This document shows positions 37,149 to 48,681 of a stretch of 64,000 bases of DNA, in pieces. Made by a program: the position numbers and the translations under genes. Under the pieces are notes generated by a model. It was not told where the DNA came from. It did not search any database and worked only from the letters and a program-made list of their open reading frames with translations. The stretch is from Rhodeus uyekii (Eukaryota > Chordata > Actinopteri > Cypriniformes > Acheilognathidae): NCBI GenBank assembly GCA_037043235.1, contig JAWRVZ010000028.1, forward strand, positions 857,001-921,000, read 5' to 3'. The stretch's first letter is position 1; each line of letters begins with the position of its first letter.

Positions 37149-37411
37149 TAATTTAATTTGTCTATATTTTTTCCTGTTTCTGAAAAAAAGTGAACCTATA
37201 TATAAAAATATGATCTTTTCTAGCCTGATCAATTTAATAGTAAATGCTTTCAGAATTGCACAAAACTAATAAAAGACTGCTTAGGTATTTATTTTGCATA
37301 GCTTAGAATGGTTAAAATGATCAGCTCTTACACCAATTCAAAGTATTCCAGATTTTCGGCCTGGAACTGATGACTCTCGGAATTCTTTAGGTATTGTGAG
37401 GCTGAAATATA

Positions 37412-37957
37412 CACTGCTCAAAAAAATAAAGGGAACACTAAAATAACACATCCTAGACCTGAATGAATGAAATAATCTTATTAAATACTTTTTTCTTTAC
37501 ACAGTTGAAAGTGGTGACAAGAGAATCACACAAAAATTATAAATGGAAAACAAATTTATCAACCCATGGAGGTCTGGATTTGGAGTCACACTCAAAATTA
37601 AAGTAGAAAACCACACTACAGGTTGATCCAACTTTGATGTGATGTCCTTAAAACAAGTCAAGCCTGAATCAGCCTGTATGACCTCCCTACAACGCCTGGG
37701 CATGCTCCTGATGAGGTGGCAGATGGTCTCTTGAGGGATCTCCTCCCAGACTTGGACAAAGCATCTGCCAACTCCTGGATAGTCTGTGGTGCAACGTGGG
37801 ATTGGTGGATGGAGCGAGACATGATGGCCCAGATGTGCTCAATTGGATTCAGGTCTGGGGAACGGGCAGGTCAGTCCTTAGCATAAATGCGTTCCTCTTG
37901 CAGGAACTGCTGATACACTCCAGCCATATGAGGTCTAGAATTGTCTTGCATTAGGAG
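37412..37957. mobile_element. Tc1/mariner-like element, truncated
   Basis: It begins TA/CACTGCTCAAAAAAATAAAG and continues with AACCCATGGAGGTCTGGATT, CGCCTGGGCATGCTCCTGAT and TGGATGGAGCGAGACATGAT, a well-known fish element. The match stops near CTTGCATTAGGA (37945-37956). The rest of the transposase and the right end are missing. The next base pairs belong to an L1-like fragment. Confidence 0.75.
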
Positions 37958-37974
37958 TTGAACAGTTGTCTGCA

Positions 37975-38820
37975 AAATTGAATCTTTCAAGATATAATTT
38001 TCTCAGCTATTTGCAACTACGGGTCTTTATTAGCAAAAAGACCGCTTTTGAATACTGATAATTCCATGACTGAAATTGAGAAAATAATGCTAAAAGACAA
38101 GACGAAAAAGAAGAGTCTCCTTCCCAGGAGACACAGGAGACCTTCGACAGATGTGGGAAAATGACTTTGTCGTAAATATCTCCAGCGAGGACTGGGATTC
38201 AGTCAGGGATCATGCTAAGAGGATATCACTGTGTAACACAGCACGTGCTATTCAATTCAAAATAATTCATAGCTTACATATCACCCCTATTATCAGAAAT
38301 AAAATGGACCCAAAACTTTCCCCCTACTGCCCAAAAAGCGAAACATCAGTTAGTAATTTTAGTAATTGTACCTGGCCTCAGAATTCAGCTGTTTTCGAAG
38401 AAAATTGTAGACCACATTAGCAATATTCTGGGAATGAATATAGATGTTGATCCTTGTTCATTTATTCTAGGTCTTGTGTAATATCTAGGCTGGTAATATT
38501 TTGAATAAATATTATAAGAGACTTTTCAGTATTATATAACTTTTGCTACAAGAAAAAATATTTTGATCTTTTGGATTAATGAGAAAAATCAATAAAAAAC
38601 AGCATAACCTTGAAAGAATTCATCCCAATGGAATTTTCAACAAGAATATTATATTCTTCTGCAGACGCATTTCATTGGTATGCACACCCCATTTGGACTA
38701 TGGTTCTGTCACTTATGTGTTTTCCATAAACATCTATTTCTTTGATTTAATTTTATTAAGAACTGATTTTAGAATTGTGCATTTAAGGTCTGCCTGAGGT
38801 TTTCTTTTTCTTTGTTTGGT
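37975..38820 (+). mobile_element. L1-like LINE fragment, ORF2 C-terminal end
   Basis: Conceptual translation gives SYLQLRVFI, then WENDFVVNISSEDWDSVRD and ARAIQFKIIHSLH...SPYC in a different frame. This is the pattern of the region after the reverse transcriptase in fish L1 ORF2. Frames are broken several times. It abuts the truncated Tc1-like element. Confidence 0.65.
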
Positions 38821-39169
38821 TGGAACTTAATTTAATGCTACAGTCCAGTATAGCAAACAAAATCCTTCCAATATATACATTTAAAAAAATGCATGAAATT
38901 AAAATTTCTAAAAAAATATAACGACATGGATGTTTTTAATTGTATAAAAAGGATAATTCAAATTGCTACAAACACCTTTTACACCTCACTGTCATGGCTA
39001 ATGTTTAGGGCTGATAATTTCAGGGTTCAGATGAGAAAACTGTTCTATCTGTTACTATCTAATCTTAACTGTATTGTACTCTCTTTCAGCAAGCCTTTGT
39101 GATGCACCACAACGAAGAAGGAAGATGAAGAGCCATCAGAGATGCTGGGTTCCCAGTAATGGTGCTATA

Positions 39170-39555
39170 GCCTGTTCAGCCAATCACACTCTTGTATGTA
39201 AATTAGACAGGAGGGCATGTAAGCTGATTGGTCTTCCTCACACTTGCCACTGCCTTCAACAACAGATTCTCTTCCTTGTTGTTGTTATGCCATCATTGAG
39301 GTCCAGTGTGTGGGCGCAGGGAGGGGCCGAGTGTCTCTTTCTATAGGCCTCACTGCGAGTGGAACCGAGAAGGGGAGGGCTCTGCTGGGAGAGGCTGAGA
39401 GGAAGAGAAGAGCGAGTGGGTGGGATCTAGACACAGGCTGGAGTACAGCATCCCTGATCGAGGCTCTGCTAACGGCTAGAAAAGCGCCTCCAGTCTGATG
39501 CTGAGTCAGGTACAGGTGGAGTCACATCCTGTTTGGCTTGGACCCTCCAGAAATC
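39170..39555 (+). promoter_or_regulatory. pcyt1b: pcyt1b promoter and 5' UTR region
   Basis: A marked rise in GC content just upstream of the first coding exon. CCAAT boxes in both orientations lie at about 39180 (AGCCAATCAC) and 39227 (GATTGGTC). In-frame TGA codons at 39496-39504 close the reading frame upstream of the ATG. No TATA box was evident. Confidence 0.5.
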
Positions 39556-42500
39556 ATGGAGGAGCTGGAGCATACCTGTCCACTGCCACGAACGGTGAGA
39601 TATATGCTTTTTGTTGTCGTCGAAGGGCATTTGTAAAACGGCTGGAGCACTTTTTCTTTGTTTTCATCTGTCTTTTTTTTGTGCTGCTGTCAGGGTGACG
39701 CTGTGCTTCTAAAACTGCACTTAAAGTGTGATGTTTTGTACTGACCGTCTGTGTGTTTGTGCTTGTGCCATGTCACAATGTTGCTATAAGCTTTTTTAAT
39801 CCTCTGCATCTACCAGATGTTGTTTTGGAGTGAGAGACCCGATGCTTTGATGGGATGATCCAAAGCTAATGTTACAGACACTATCCAGATTGCATTTATC
39901 TGCAGGTTGCCCTTCTGTGATGTTGCTCCTCCTCTTCACCTTGTATAGAATTCTGGGAAAGGTACCCAGCATCCTTCGAAACACTGTCTCCGTTGCTATG
40001 GGAATGAATCATGCATTGCTCCATTTAGATTTTCCCTCCAATGAATAACTACATATCACACCTACACCTACATATCTTCATTGTAAGATTGTAAACGCAT
40101 ATGTACCAGCTGTTTCCTGCTAACCAGCAGGAAAAAGCTCTCACTGGGCATTTCCTGAAAGGACAGATGGTCGCCAATGTCCCATAGGTCCCAAAGGTCA
40201 ATGGTTAAAAGGTTCAAATAAAAAATTCTGTAATGTGTTTGTCCAGTATAGTACTTATTTAAACAGAATCTGGTGGCTCCGCCCATTATTACAAAAACAG
40301 GTCAGGCTAGCTGACATTAGGAAGTTGGCGTAATATCTCCGGAACTATACATTTGTAATTCAACATATCAGTATATACTTGAAATCTCTTGATTTCATAA
40401 ATATTCTTTTTTTGTATTGTATTAGTTTCAACACCAAGTTCCAAATGGTCTTAAAATAGAACAATTTAATGTTTTTAGATACGTTTTGCCATAGCTGTTG
40501 GGTAAAGATTTGAGCACTAAAAAAAAAACTAAATATTTCTGATATATTTGTATGTTACCTTTTTTTATTTTGTTGTTTCACACTGTTTATTTTACTCTTT
40601 TGAATTAAGCAAAAACCCAAATATAATACATTTTATATAACATAAGACTTGAAGTGGACACTTTGTCTAATAATGCATTTCATATAATATAGACTTGAAG
40701 TGGTCAATGTTTTATCAAACAAAGACTCATTGAGTTTTTCAAAATATAACAAAGTTCAAATTCAAATCGGTCTTAAATACTTAATAAAAAAAGTATTACT
40801 TAATGTTTTAGATTAAATATCTTTGCTAGTATAAATAATTAAACAGTTAGCCATATGTTGACTCAAAATTGAGCAATTGTTTGTTTCATGAATTATTTAG
40901 TAAATATTATACATACATATGCTCCAGTTAATACAGACTTGAAGTGGACAATGTTTTTAACAAGATAATATTTCATATATATATAATCAATCAAAATTGA
41001 TTTTAGAGAGAAACTTTTGACACCTAACCCCATTCTCCCCGACATTTAAACTTCCTGAAAGATGATGTGTTGCCATGCTTTGTCACAGTCTCTGCAGACC
41101 TATTGTTCTCTGTTTATGCAATAAGCCTCTAGGAGGTTTGAATAGATTGAAATGTCTGTGTTATGTACAGCATGTCTTTGTCTATCACCCCCACTCTTTG
41201 CTGCTGTGGACAAATGATTTGTCTGTAGTCATCGATATCAGAGAAGCCTCTACTGGACAAATCAATATCCAGCGTAAAGAGGCTGTTACATAGATCGTCT
41301 TGAAATCAATGCGCCAGATAATACTCTTTATTAGTACAAAAAGGGAAACATTTTTGAGAAGGCTAAATATGTTAAGTCAGTAGGATCTAGACTTGTTTAA
41401 CCTAAACAGTATTTTATTTAGGTTGATGCAATGTGTATATATTTCTCCTAATGTCTTTCAAATCAATATCTTCTCTTCAGACTCTTATAGAACCAGCCAT
41501 ATTTACCCCGGAGACGAGTTGTGAGTGTCGGGCTCCACATGAGAAGCTCACTATAGAGCAAGCTTCACTCGGAACGCCCGGTCAGTCTGTCCTTTCACTC
41601 TTCCCACTTTAATTATCATTAGACAAAGGTATACACAAGTTAAAAAAAATACTTCTGTAATAAGGTCATTCCATTTAAACTATAACCTAAGAAAATGTAT
41701 TATTATTATAATATAATTGTAATAAACAATTACAGTCATGGGCAAAATTGTTGGCACCCCTGACATTTTTCCAGAAAATCAAGTATTGCTCACAGAAAAG
41801 TATTGCATTAACACATGTTTTGCTATACACATGTTTATTCCCTTTGTGTGTATTGGAACAAAACAAAAACAAAAAGGAGGGGGAAAAAGCAATTTGACAT
41901 AATTTCACACAAAACTCCAAAAATGGGCTTGACAAAATTATTGGCACCCTTAACTTAATATTTGGTTACACACCCTTTGGAAAAAATTACTGAAATCAAT
42001 CACTTCCTTTTACCATCGGTAAGCTGCTTACACCTCTCACCCGCAATTTTGGACCACTTTTCCTTTCCAAACTGCTCCAGGTCTTTCATATTGGAAGGGA
42101 ACCTTTTCTCAACAGCAATTTTAAGATATCTCCACAGGTGTTCAACGGGATTCAGATCTGGACTCACTGCTGGCCACTTCAGAACTCTCCAGTGCTTTCT
42201 TGCCATCCATTTCTGGGTGCTTTTTGAAGCATGTTTGGGTCATTGTCTTGCTGGAAGACCCACAGTCTCAGGCACAAACCCAGCTTTCTGACGCTGGGCC
42301 CTACATTGTGATCCAAAATCCTTCGGTTATCCTCAGATTTCTTGATGCCTTGCACACAGTCAAGGCACCCAGTGCCAGAGACAGCAAAACAATCCCAAAA
42401 CATTGTTGAATCTCCACCATATTTGTACTGTGTCCTTTTCTTTGTAGGCGTCATTCCATTTTCGGTAAAAAGTAGAATGATGTGCTTTACCAAAAAAATC

Positions 42501-44353
42501 TTGGTCACATCCCAGAAGGATTTTGGCTTACTCAAGTACACTAACCCTAACTGTAGTCTTGCTTTTTTATGTCTGTGTCAGCAGTGGGGTCCTCCTGGGT
42601 CTTCTGCCATAGCGAGTGAGTGAGTGTGTGTGTCATGTTAGGTGCTCATGGAAGAGGTGCGTTTTGAGTAGTCTTTTAAACTTCGACAGGGAATCTGCAT
42701 TCCGGATGAGGGCAGGGAGGGCGTTTCACCAGCCGGGGGTGGTGAATGAAAATGTTCTTGTTCTTCATTCTTTTTCCTCTCTGTGATGGAACCACGAGTC
42801 GTCGCTCGTTGATTGATCGAAGGTTTCTGGTAGGTGTGTAGAGTTGTACCAATGAGTGGAAGTATGAAGGTGCTGAGTTTGTGTAAGTTCTGTATGCAAG
42901 AGTCAGTGATTTGAATTTGATGCGTGCCACGAGAGGGAGCCAGTGTAGTGAGATGAAGAATGGAGTGACGTGTGTCCTTTTGGGTTGATTGAAGACCAGA
43001 CGAGCTGCTGCGTTCTGGATCAGTTGCAGGGGTTTGATTGCACTTGCAGGAAGTCCAACCAGAAGAGCGTTGCAGTAGTTCAGTCTGGAGATGACCATGG
43101 CCTGCACCAGAAGTTGTGTAGCTTGCTCAGTTAGGAATGGCCTGATCCTCCTGATGTTGTACAGTGCAAACCTGCATGATCGAGCCGTCTTTGCAATGTG
43201 GTCCTTGAAGGTCAGCTGGTCCTCAAAGATCACTCCAAGATTTCTGACAGCCCTTGAAGGGGTAATCGTGGTGGCACCGATCTGGACAGTGAAATCATGC
43301 TGTCGGGTTGAATTCGGCAGGAAAGACTAGAAGCTCCGTCTTTGCTAGGTTGAGCTGCAGATGATGCTCTTTCATCCATGTCGAAATGTCCGCAACCATG
43401 TGTTGCAACCTTTCATAATTTTTTTCTCTTTCGTTCACGTCCAGGGAGATTAGCCACAGTGCCATAGGTTGCAAACTTCTTGATAATGTTGCGCACATTT
43501 TGATAGGGTGCCAATAATTTTGTGTGAAATTGCCAAATTAGCTTTTTTTCCCCACCTTTCTTTTGTTCTAATACACACAAAGGGAATAAACGTGTATAGC
43601 AAAATGTGTTAACGCAATACTTTTTTGTGAGCAATACTTCAGGGGTGAAATACTTCATTTTGGCAGAAAATGAACTGGATGAAACCTAAGCTTACCTGAG
43701 GGTGATAATAAATAAACATATTATAACATAGATAATATATGAAATGTCCAATACTTTTAATACTTCTTGTTCTTTGGAACTTTATATTCATCTAAACGTC
43801 CTGGGAAAAAATTTAACTGTATCCTCAAAATATTAAGCGCCACAACTGTTTTTAACATAATAATGATAAGAAATTTTACCAAATCAGATGCTGAAAATTC
43901 AGCTCTGCCAATGAAAATGTAATTCTAAGATCCACGGTAGTTGATTTACTAAAAAAAAAAAAAAAAAAGCATGAAAAATTATAGTGTAATGTGCAAAAAA
44001 GAAAAGGAAGAAAACATAGTTGTTTTCTCTAAAAAAAAAAAAAAAAAAGGAAAAAAAGCACATTTATTTTTTATCTTTTGGACCCTTTTCACTATTCCTT
44101 TCAAATTTTGATGAGTCAAGCTACTTAAACTGATCCCATATCAGTGGCAGAGGAAAATGCAGTGCTTGTAGAATAGCCCACCACTGGGATCAGACACAGC
44201 AAGATTACAGTCAGAGATTCCCTGTTCATTCTGTGACCCAGAAATTTGTTTAACTCTAGTCTAATTATGAGTATTTTAAAATGTAATATAATCTTAAATA
44301 TTTTTTGGAATCTGATTATGTAATCAAATTAAATATAATCAGACACTACCCAT

Positions 44354-44384
<31 letters not shown>

Positions 44385-47300
44385 CATATATATAATATAT
44401 ACACTATGATGTTTTTGAAAGCAGTCTCTTATGCTCACCAAGGCATTTATTTGATCAACAATACTAATAGTATAACAGTAAGTTAAATAATAGTGAAACA
44501 GTAATACCTCGGTTTACGAGTTTAATTCGTTCCAAGAGCGAGCTCGTAAACCAAAATGCTCGTACATCAAAACAATTTTCCCTATAAGAATGCAGTAAAA
44601 ATCAATTAATTCGTTCCACACGACCATAAATACCCATTTTAAATATTTTTTTGGTTTTACCCTATTACAGTTAAAATTATAACCATCAAGATCTCATATA
44701 AATACTAATTAATAATTGACAATTAAACTAAAAATACTTGACAATTTACTGCAATGCACTTCAGCTTTCAGCAGTGGAGGAGACGAGAGGAGGGAGGAGG
44801 AGGGGGGAAACCAAGGATTCAAGTGCAAATGAGTGAATTTATTATAATAGTGCAGAAAACAAACAAAGTGATAATCCAGAGGTGTATCACACACACGGGA
44901 GCCGCGAATGAAGGACTCGACAAGACAAGAGTGGAGAGAAATGAACTAAATAGGCAGATGATATGAGAATCAGGTGTGTCAGTGCTCTCACACACACACA
45001 CAGAGGCAGAACTAGTAGACAATGAATTCATGAACCGGGACAGTTACTGCTTAGAGGTACTGCACGTGTATATTTCACTACGCGAACAATAGCGATAACA
45101 ATTAATTAATTAGTTAACAACAGGAGGTAAAACCGCTGTAAATCACTTATAAAAGTATCACTGTGGTGAATGATGCAACCAAATCAAGTGACGCTGAGAG
45201 AATGAATGAGTTAAGGGGTGATAAAGTGGTTGGAACCCCGTGACTGTGTTATGAGAGGCTGTCATTAGGATATTTCCTGTAAAAATGCGCTCGACGATGC
45301 TCAGCGTTAGGACTTTTCCACACAAAACATGAGGGAAACATTTTCTCGCACACTGATACAATGCTCGTACACCGATTTGACCCTCCATGCTCGTACACCA
45401 AGTCACGCGTAAACCGAGGTATTACTGTATTGGGATTTTTTTTTTCAGTTTTTCTATTTTAATATTTTTCTTTTTATCTTAAAATATAATTTAATGGTGT
45501 TTGCTTATTATTGTCATTTGTTAAAAAGGTTTGTGCTGCCTAATATTTTTGTGTACCGGTAATCAATTTTTTTAGGATTCTTTAATGAATACAAAGAACA
45601 ACATTTATTTTGTTACATACATGTCTTTACTGTCACTTTAATGCATCCTTGAATTACTTAAAAAATCTTAGTGATCCAAAACCTTTGAATGGTACTGTGT
45701 AAAGCAAATTTTTGGTGTATGTTTAGGAACATTTTAAATAAATTCTAAAAATGTCTTGAATTTTCTATTCTCAGTGGACCGGCCCGTGCGAATCTATGCA
45801 GATGGCATCTTCGATCTTTTTCATTCTGGCCACGCTCGTGCCCTAATGCAGGCTAAGAATCTGTTCCCTAATGCCTATCTTATAGTTGGAGGTACAGACA
45901 CATTTAATTTACAAATCCAGGCTTTTCAGTATTGTGTAGCAGATGTAGAATTAAGAATCATGTGGTCCTAAACTGATGAAATATGTATTTGTGTGCCTTT
46001 GTGTTTGTGTGTGTGTTAAGTATGCAGTGATGAACTCACTCACAAGTTCAAGGGCTTCACCGTAATGACAGAAGAAGAGCGGTACGAGGCATTGAGACAC
46101 TGCCGCTATGTCGATGAGGTTTTGCGTGATGCGCCCTGGACTCTTACCCAAGAATTTTTAGAAAAACACAAGGTCAGTCAAGTCTTAGCATAGTACATTA
46201 CCCATAATTCCCTGCGATTAACCCTCTGGTCCATATTCTCTAGATTGACTTTGTGGCACATGATGACATCCCATACTCCTCTGCTGGTTCTGAGGATGTG
46301 TACAAGCATATTAAGGAGGCAGGTAAAGGAAAATGATTCTTTGCTTAAGAGCATGTGTATGCTTGTGCTTCAGACCAGGTCTAACATGTGTGAGTGTCTC
46401 AGGTATGTTTGTGCCCACTAAAAGGACAGAAGGGATCTCAACATCTGACCTGATCACCCGGATAGTGAGAGACTATGACGTGTACGCTAGACGCAACTTG
46501 CAGAGGGGCTACACCGCTAAAGAACTGAATGTCAGTTATATTAATGTAAGCAAATGAAATCAATGTGTTTAAATGTTGAATTCAGCTTAATTTTCTTTTA
46601 ACAAATAAAACATGTGTGTGTGTATATATATTTGCAAATACAGTATAATGAATTATTCATTCATTTTACATCACGATATTTACAACCTAAACTTAAAAAA
46701 ATTCCAAATTTGAGTTACAATGTGTATGAATTTAATATATAAATATAGTGTGAATATGAATACTTAAATAGAGTTTTGGGAAATAAAATGGATCTAAAAA
46801 CATTAGTGTCGCATAATTTGTCCTATAATTAAAATCAATAAAAGTTTTACATTAAAAATCCTGATTTACTTAAAAAAGTAATATGTGTTGAATGCCATTG
46901 ACATTTAAGAAATGCTTGCTTGCTTAACTGACACCTAAACTGTTTCGGGATAGGAAAAGAAGTACCGTCTGCAGAATCAGGTGGACAAGATGAAAGAAAA
47001 AGTGCGGACAGTAGAGGAGAAGTCCAAGCACTTTGTATATAGAGTGGAAGAGAAGAGCCATGATCTTATCCAGAAGTGGGAGGAGAAATCCCGAGAGTTC
47101 ATTGGGAACTTCTTGGAGCTCTTTGGCCCAGATGGGACATGGGTAAGCATGTATCCATACACTACTGTGCAAAAGTGTTAGGTACGTTTGTATTTTCACC
47201 CCAAAAATGGTTTTGAGACAGTTATTTGTAACTTTTGCTGTAGTAGGAAAGATCAGTTTACATTTCTAAATCTTTTAATCATTTAATTGTAATAATCCAG

Positions 47301-48681
47301 TGAGATTTTTGTATTCACAAGGAGTCTGACAACAGCCGGTGCTCCACATTGAGATCTGATCTCACCATCATCGAATCTGTCTGATTACATGAAGAAACAG
47401 AACAAACTGAGATAGAGTAAATCCAGAAGAACTGCAGCAGTGTCTTCAAGAAACCAACTTAAAAAACTTAAAGAAACCAACCTGCAAATTTACAGTACTG
47501 TGAAAAGTTTTAGGAACTTGTATAAAAATGCTGTAATGTCAAGTAGATTTTATTTATCAATTAATCAAATAATTATTTGGTGTGACCACCCTTTGCATTT
47601 TAAAACCACTTTAAAACCGCTCGGTACACATGCACGTGGTTTTTCGGCGAACGTTGCAGGAAGGTTTCTTCAAGCGTTTGGAGACATTACCTCAGTTCTT
47701 CTGGATTTAGTCCATCTCAGTAAACACAGACAGACTCGATGATGATGAGATCAAATCTCTGTGTGGAGGTCATTCAGAAATCATTTCTTTCATTAAAATA
47801 AAAAGATCTCTCTATATAAATAATATATACACATATACAGTAATACCTCGGTTTACGAGCGACTTCGTATACGAGCAAATCGGTGTAAAAGCATGGAGGG
47901 TCAAATCGGTGTACGAGCATTGTATCGGAGAGCGAGAAATTTTTTGTGTGGAAAAGTCCTAACGCTCATCATCGTCGCGCACATTTTTACTGGGAATATC
48001 CTAATGACAGCCTCTCATAAAACAGTCACGCGGTTCCAACCCCTTTATCACCCCTTAACTCATTCATTCTCTCAGCGTCGCTCAGTTTGGTTGCATCATT
48101 CACCACAGTGATACTTTTATAAGTGATTTACAGCGGTTTTACCTCCTGTTGTAACATTAATTAATTGTGATCGCTATTGTTCATGTAGTGAAATATACAC
48201 GTACAGTACAGCATATAGAAAGAAGGTACAAAATCCTCCCTGTAAGCAGTAACTGTTACGGTTCATGAATTCATTGTCTCCTAGTTCTGCCTGTGTGTGT
48301 GTGTATGTGTGTGTGAGTGGGGCTGTGGTCACTGAGCACTCTTATGGGGAAAATTGTTTTGGTGTACGAGCATTTTGGGTTACAAGCTCGCTCTTGGAAT
48401 GAATTAAACTCATAAACCGAGGTATTACTGTATATATATAGTATGACATTTTTTCACATTTTTTCCAGAAGCAGATGTTTCAGGATCGTAGTGGGCGCAT
48501 GATCCAGACGCTCTCTCCACGTGGTTCACCCAGCAACAGCCCACCAAGGGAATTTTCCCCTTCCCGCTCCCCATCACCCCCCTCCCGCTGGGCCATGCCC
48601 AGAACCTCGCCGCCGTCGTCCCCGAAGGGTGCTTCAGCCTCCATCAGCAGCATGAGCGAGGGTGACGAAGATGAGAAGTGA
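39556..48681 (+). CDS. pcyt1b: choline-phosphate cytidylyltransferase B
   Basis: Eight coding exons: 39556-39594, 41481-41580, 45775-45891, 46021-46172, 46244-46322, 46403-46545, 46954-47142 and 48469-48681. All are GT/AG and total 1032 nt, 343 residues. The enzyme makes CDP-choline from CTP and phosphocholine, the rate-limiting step of phosphatidylcholine synthesis. The catalytic domain shows HSGH at 63-66 and RTEGISTSD at 170-178. The membrane-sensing amphipathic helix follows (about 211-270), then a Ser-Pro-rich tail ending ISSMSEGDEDEK. The start MEELEHTCP matches an internal methionine of the longer human isoform, and upstream in-frame stops support it. The beta identity rests on that N-terminus, on the tail and on the adjacent pdk3. 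Introns 2 and 7 are loaded with transposons. The gene is intact. Confidence 0.96.
40620..40960. repeat. degenerate direct repeats, AGACTTGAAGTGGNCA
   Basis: Three copies of a GACTTGAAGTGG core (near 40648, 40693 and 40936) in an AT-rich part of pcyt1b intron 1. They are often followed by AATG or a T-rich run. Confidence 0.5.
42000..43500 (-). pseudogene. Tc1 transposase, split by a LINE and frame-broken
   Basis: N-terminal helix-turn-helix remnants (NVRNIIKKFATYGTVANLPG) lie at about 43420-43500. The central part, with VFQQDNDPN (second catalytic Asp), lies at 42179-42541. The C-terminal WPAVSPDLNPVEHLW, with the catalytic Glu of the DD34E triad, lies at 42000-42206. The L2 insertion and frame changes separate the parts. 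Confidence 0.85.
42605..43412 (-). mobile_element. L2-clade LINE, 5'-truncated copy
   Basis: Minus-strand frames give WMKEHHLQLNLAKTELLVFP, then FEDQLTFKDHIAKTARSCRF, SRLNYCNALLVGLP, IQNAAARLVF and ISLHWLPL. This is the end of the reverse transcriptase of fish L2-type LINEs. The 3' tail ends in CACT/ACTC repeats near 42610-42640. It interrupts the Tc1 transposase. Confidence 0.85.
44356..44384. repeat. (GT)n microsatellite
   Basis: Uninterrupted GT run in pcyt1b intron 2. Confidence 0.9.
44499..45427 (+). mobile_element. pogo/Tigger-like element, family 2, copy A
   Basis: The ends are CAGTAATACCTCGGTTTACG / CGTAAACCGAGGTATTACTG, with many GCTCGTANACC motifs at both ends. TA follows the right end; the left flank is AA (probably decayed). 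It is 929 bp, in pcyt1b intron 2, in the opposite orientation to copy B at 47838-48430. Confidence 0.85.
47160..47815. mobile_element. Tc1/mariner-like remnant (ACTGTGCAAAAGT type)
   Basis: Two related starts, ACTACTGTGCAAAAGTGTTAGG at 47161 and AGTACTGTGAAAAGTTTTAGG near 47492, are followed by sequence with TGGTGTGACCACCCTTTG. It is a common fish DNA-element signature, present here in decayed form in pcyt1b intron 7, starting about 20 bp after the exon 7 donor. Confidence 0.5.
47838..48430 (-). mobile_element. pogo/Tigger-like element, family 2, copy B
   Basis: A 593-bp element with TA on both sides and ends CAGTAATACCTCGGTTTACG / CCGAGGTATTACTG. Its interior aligns with the reverse complement of copy A, and both encode the same short relic frame (LTHSFSQR, WLHHSPQ). 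It ends only 38 bp before the last pcyt1b exon. Confidence 0.88.

Larger units (their letters stand above)
41733..43676 (-). mobile_element. Tc1-like transposon carrying an L2 LINE insertion
   Basis: The left end is TA/CAGTCATGGGCAAAATTG. Long terminal repeats (about 200 bp) with TATACACATGTTTATTCCC on the left are mirrored by GGGAATAAACGTGTATAGC on the right; the right outer end is degraded. A broken transposase reads on the minus strand. It lies in pcyt1b intron 2. Confidence 0.85.

Noticed and set aside
39498..39698. 66-residue frame starting MLSQVQVESH overlapping pcyt1b exon 1
   Set aside because: Different frame from the conserved MEELEHTCP start; it runs through the splice donor into the intron.
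45158..45406. 82-residue minus-strand frame, similar to a frame at 47893-48111
   Set aside because: The similarity exists because both lie in copies of the same Tigger-like element. It is repeat, not a gene family.
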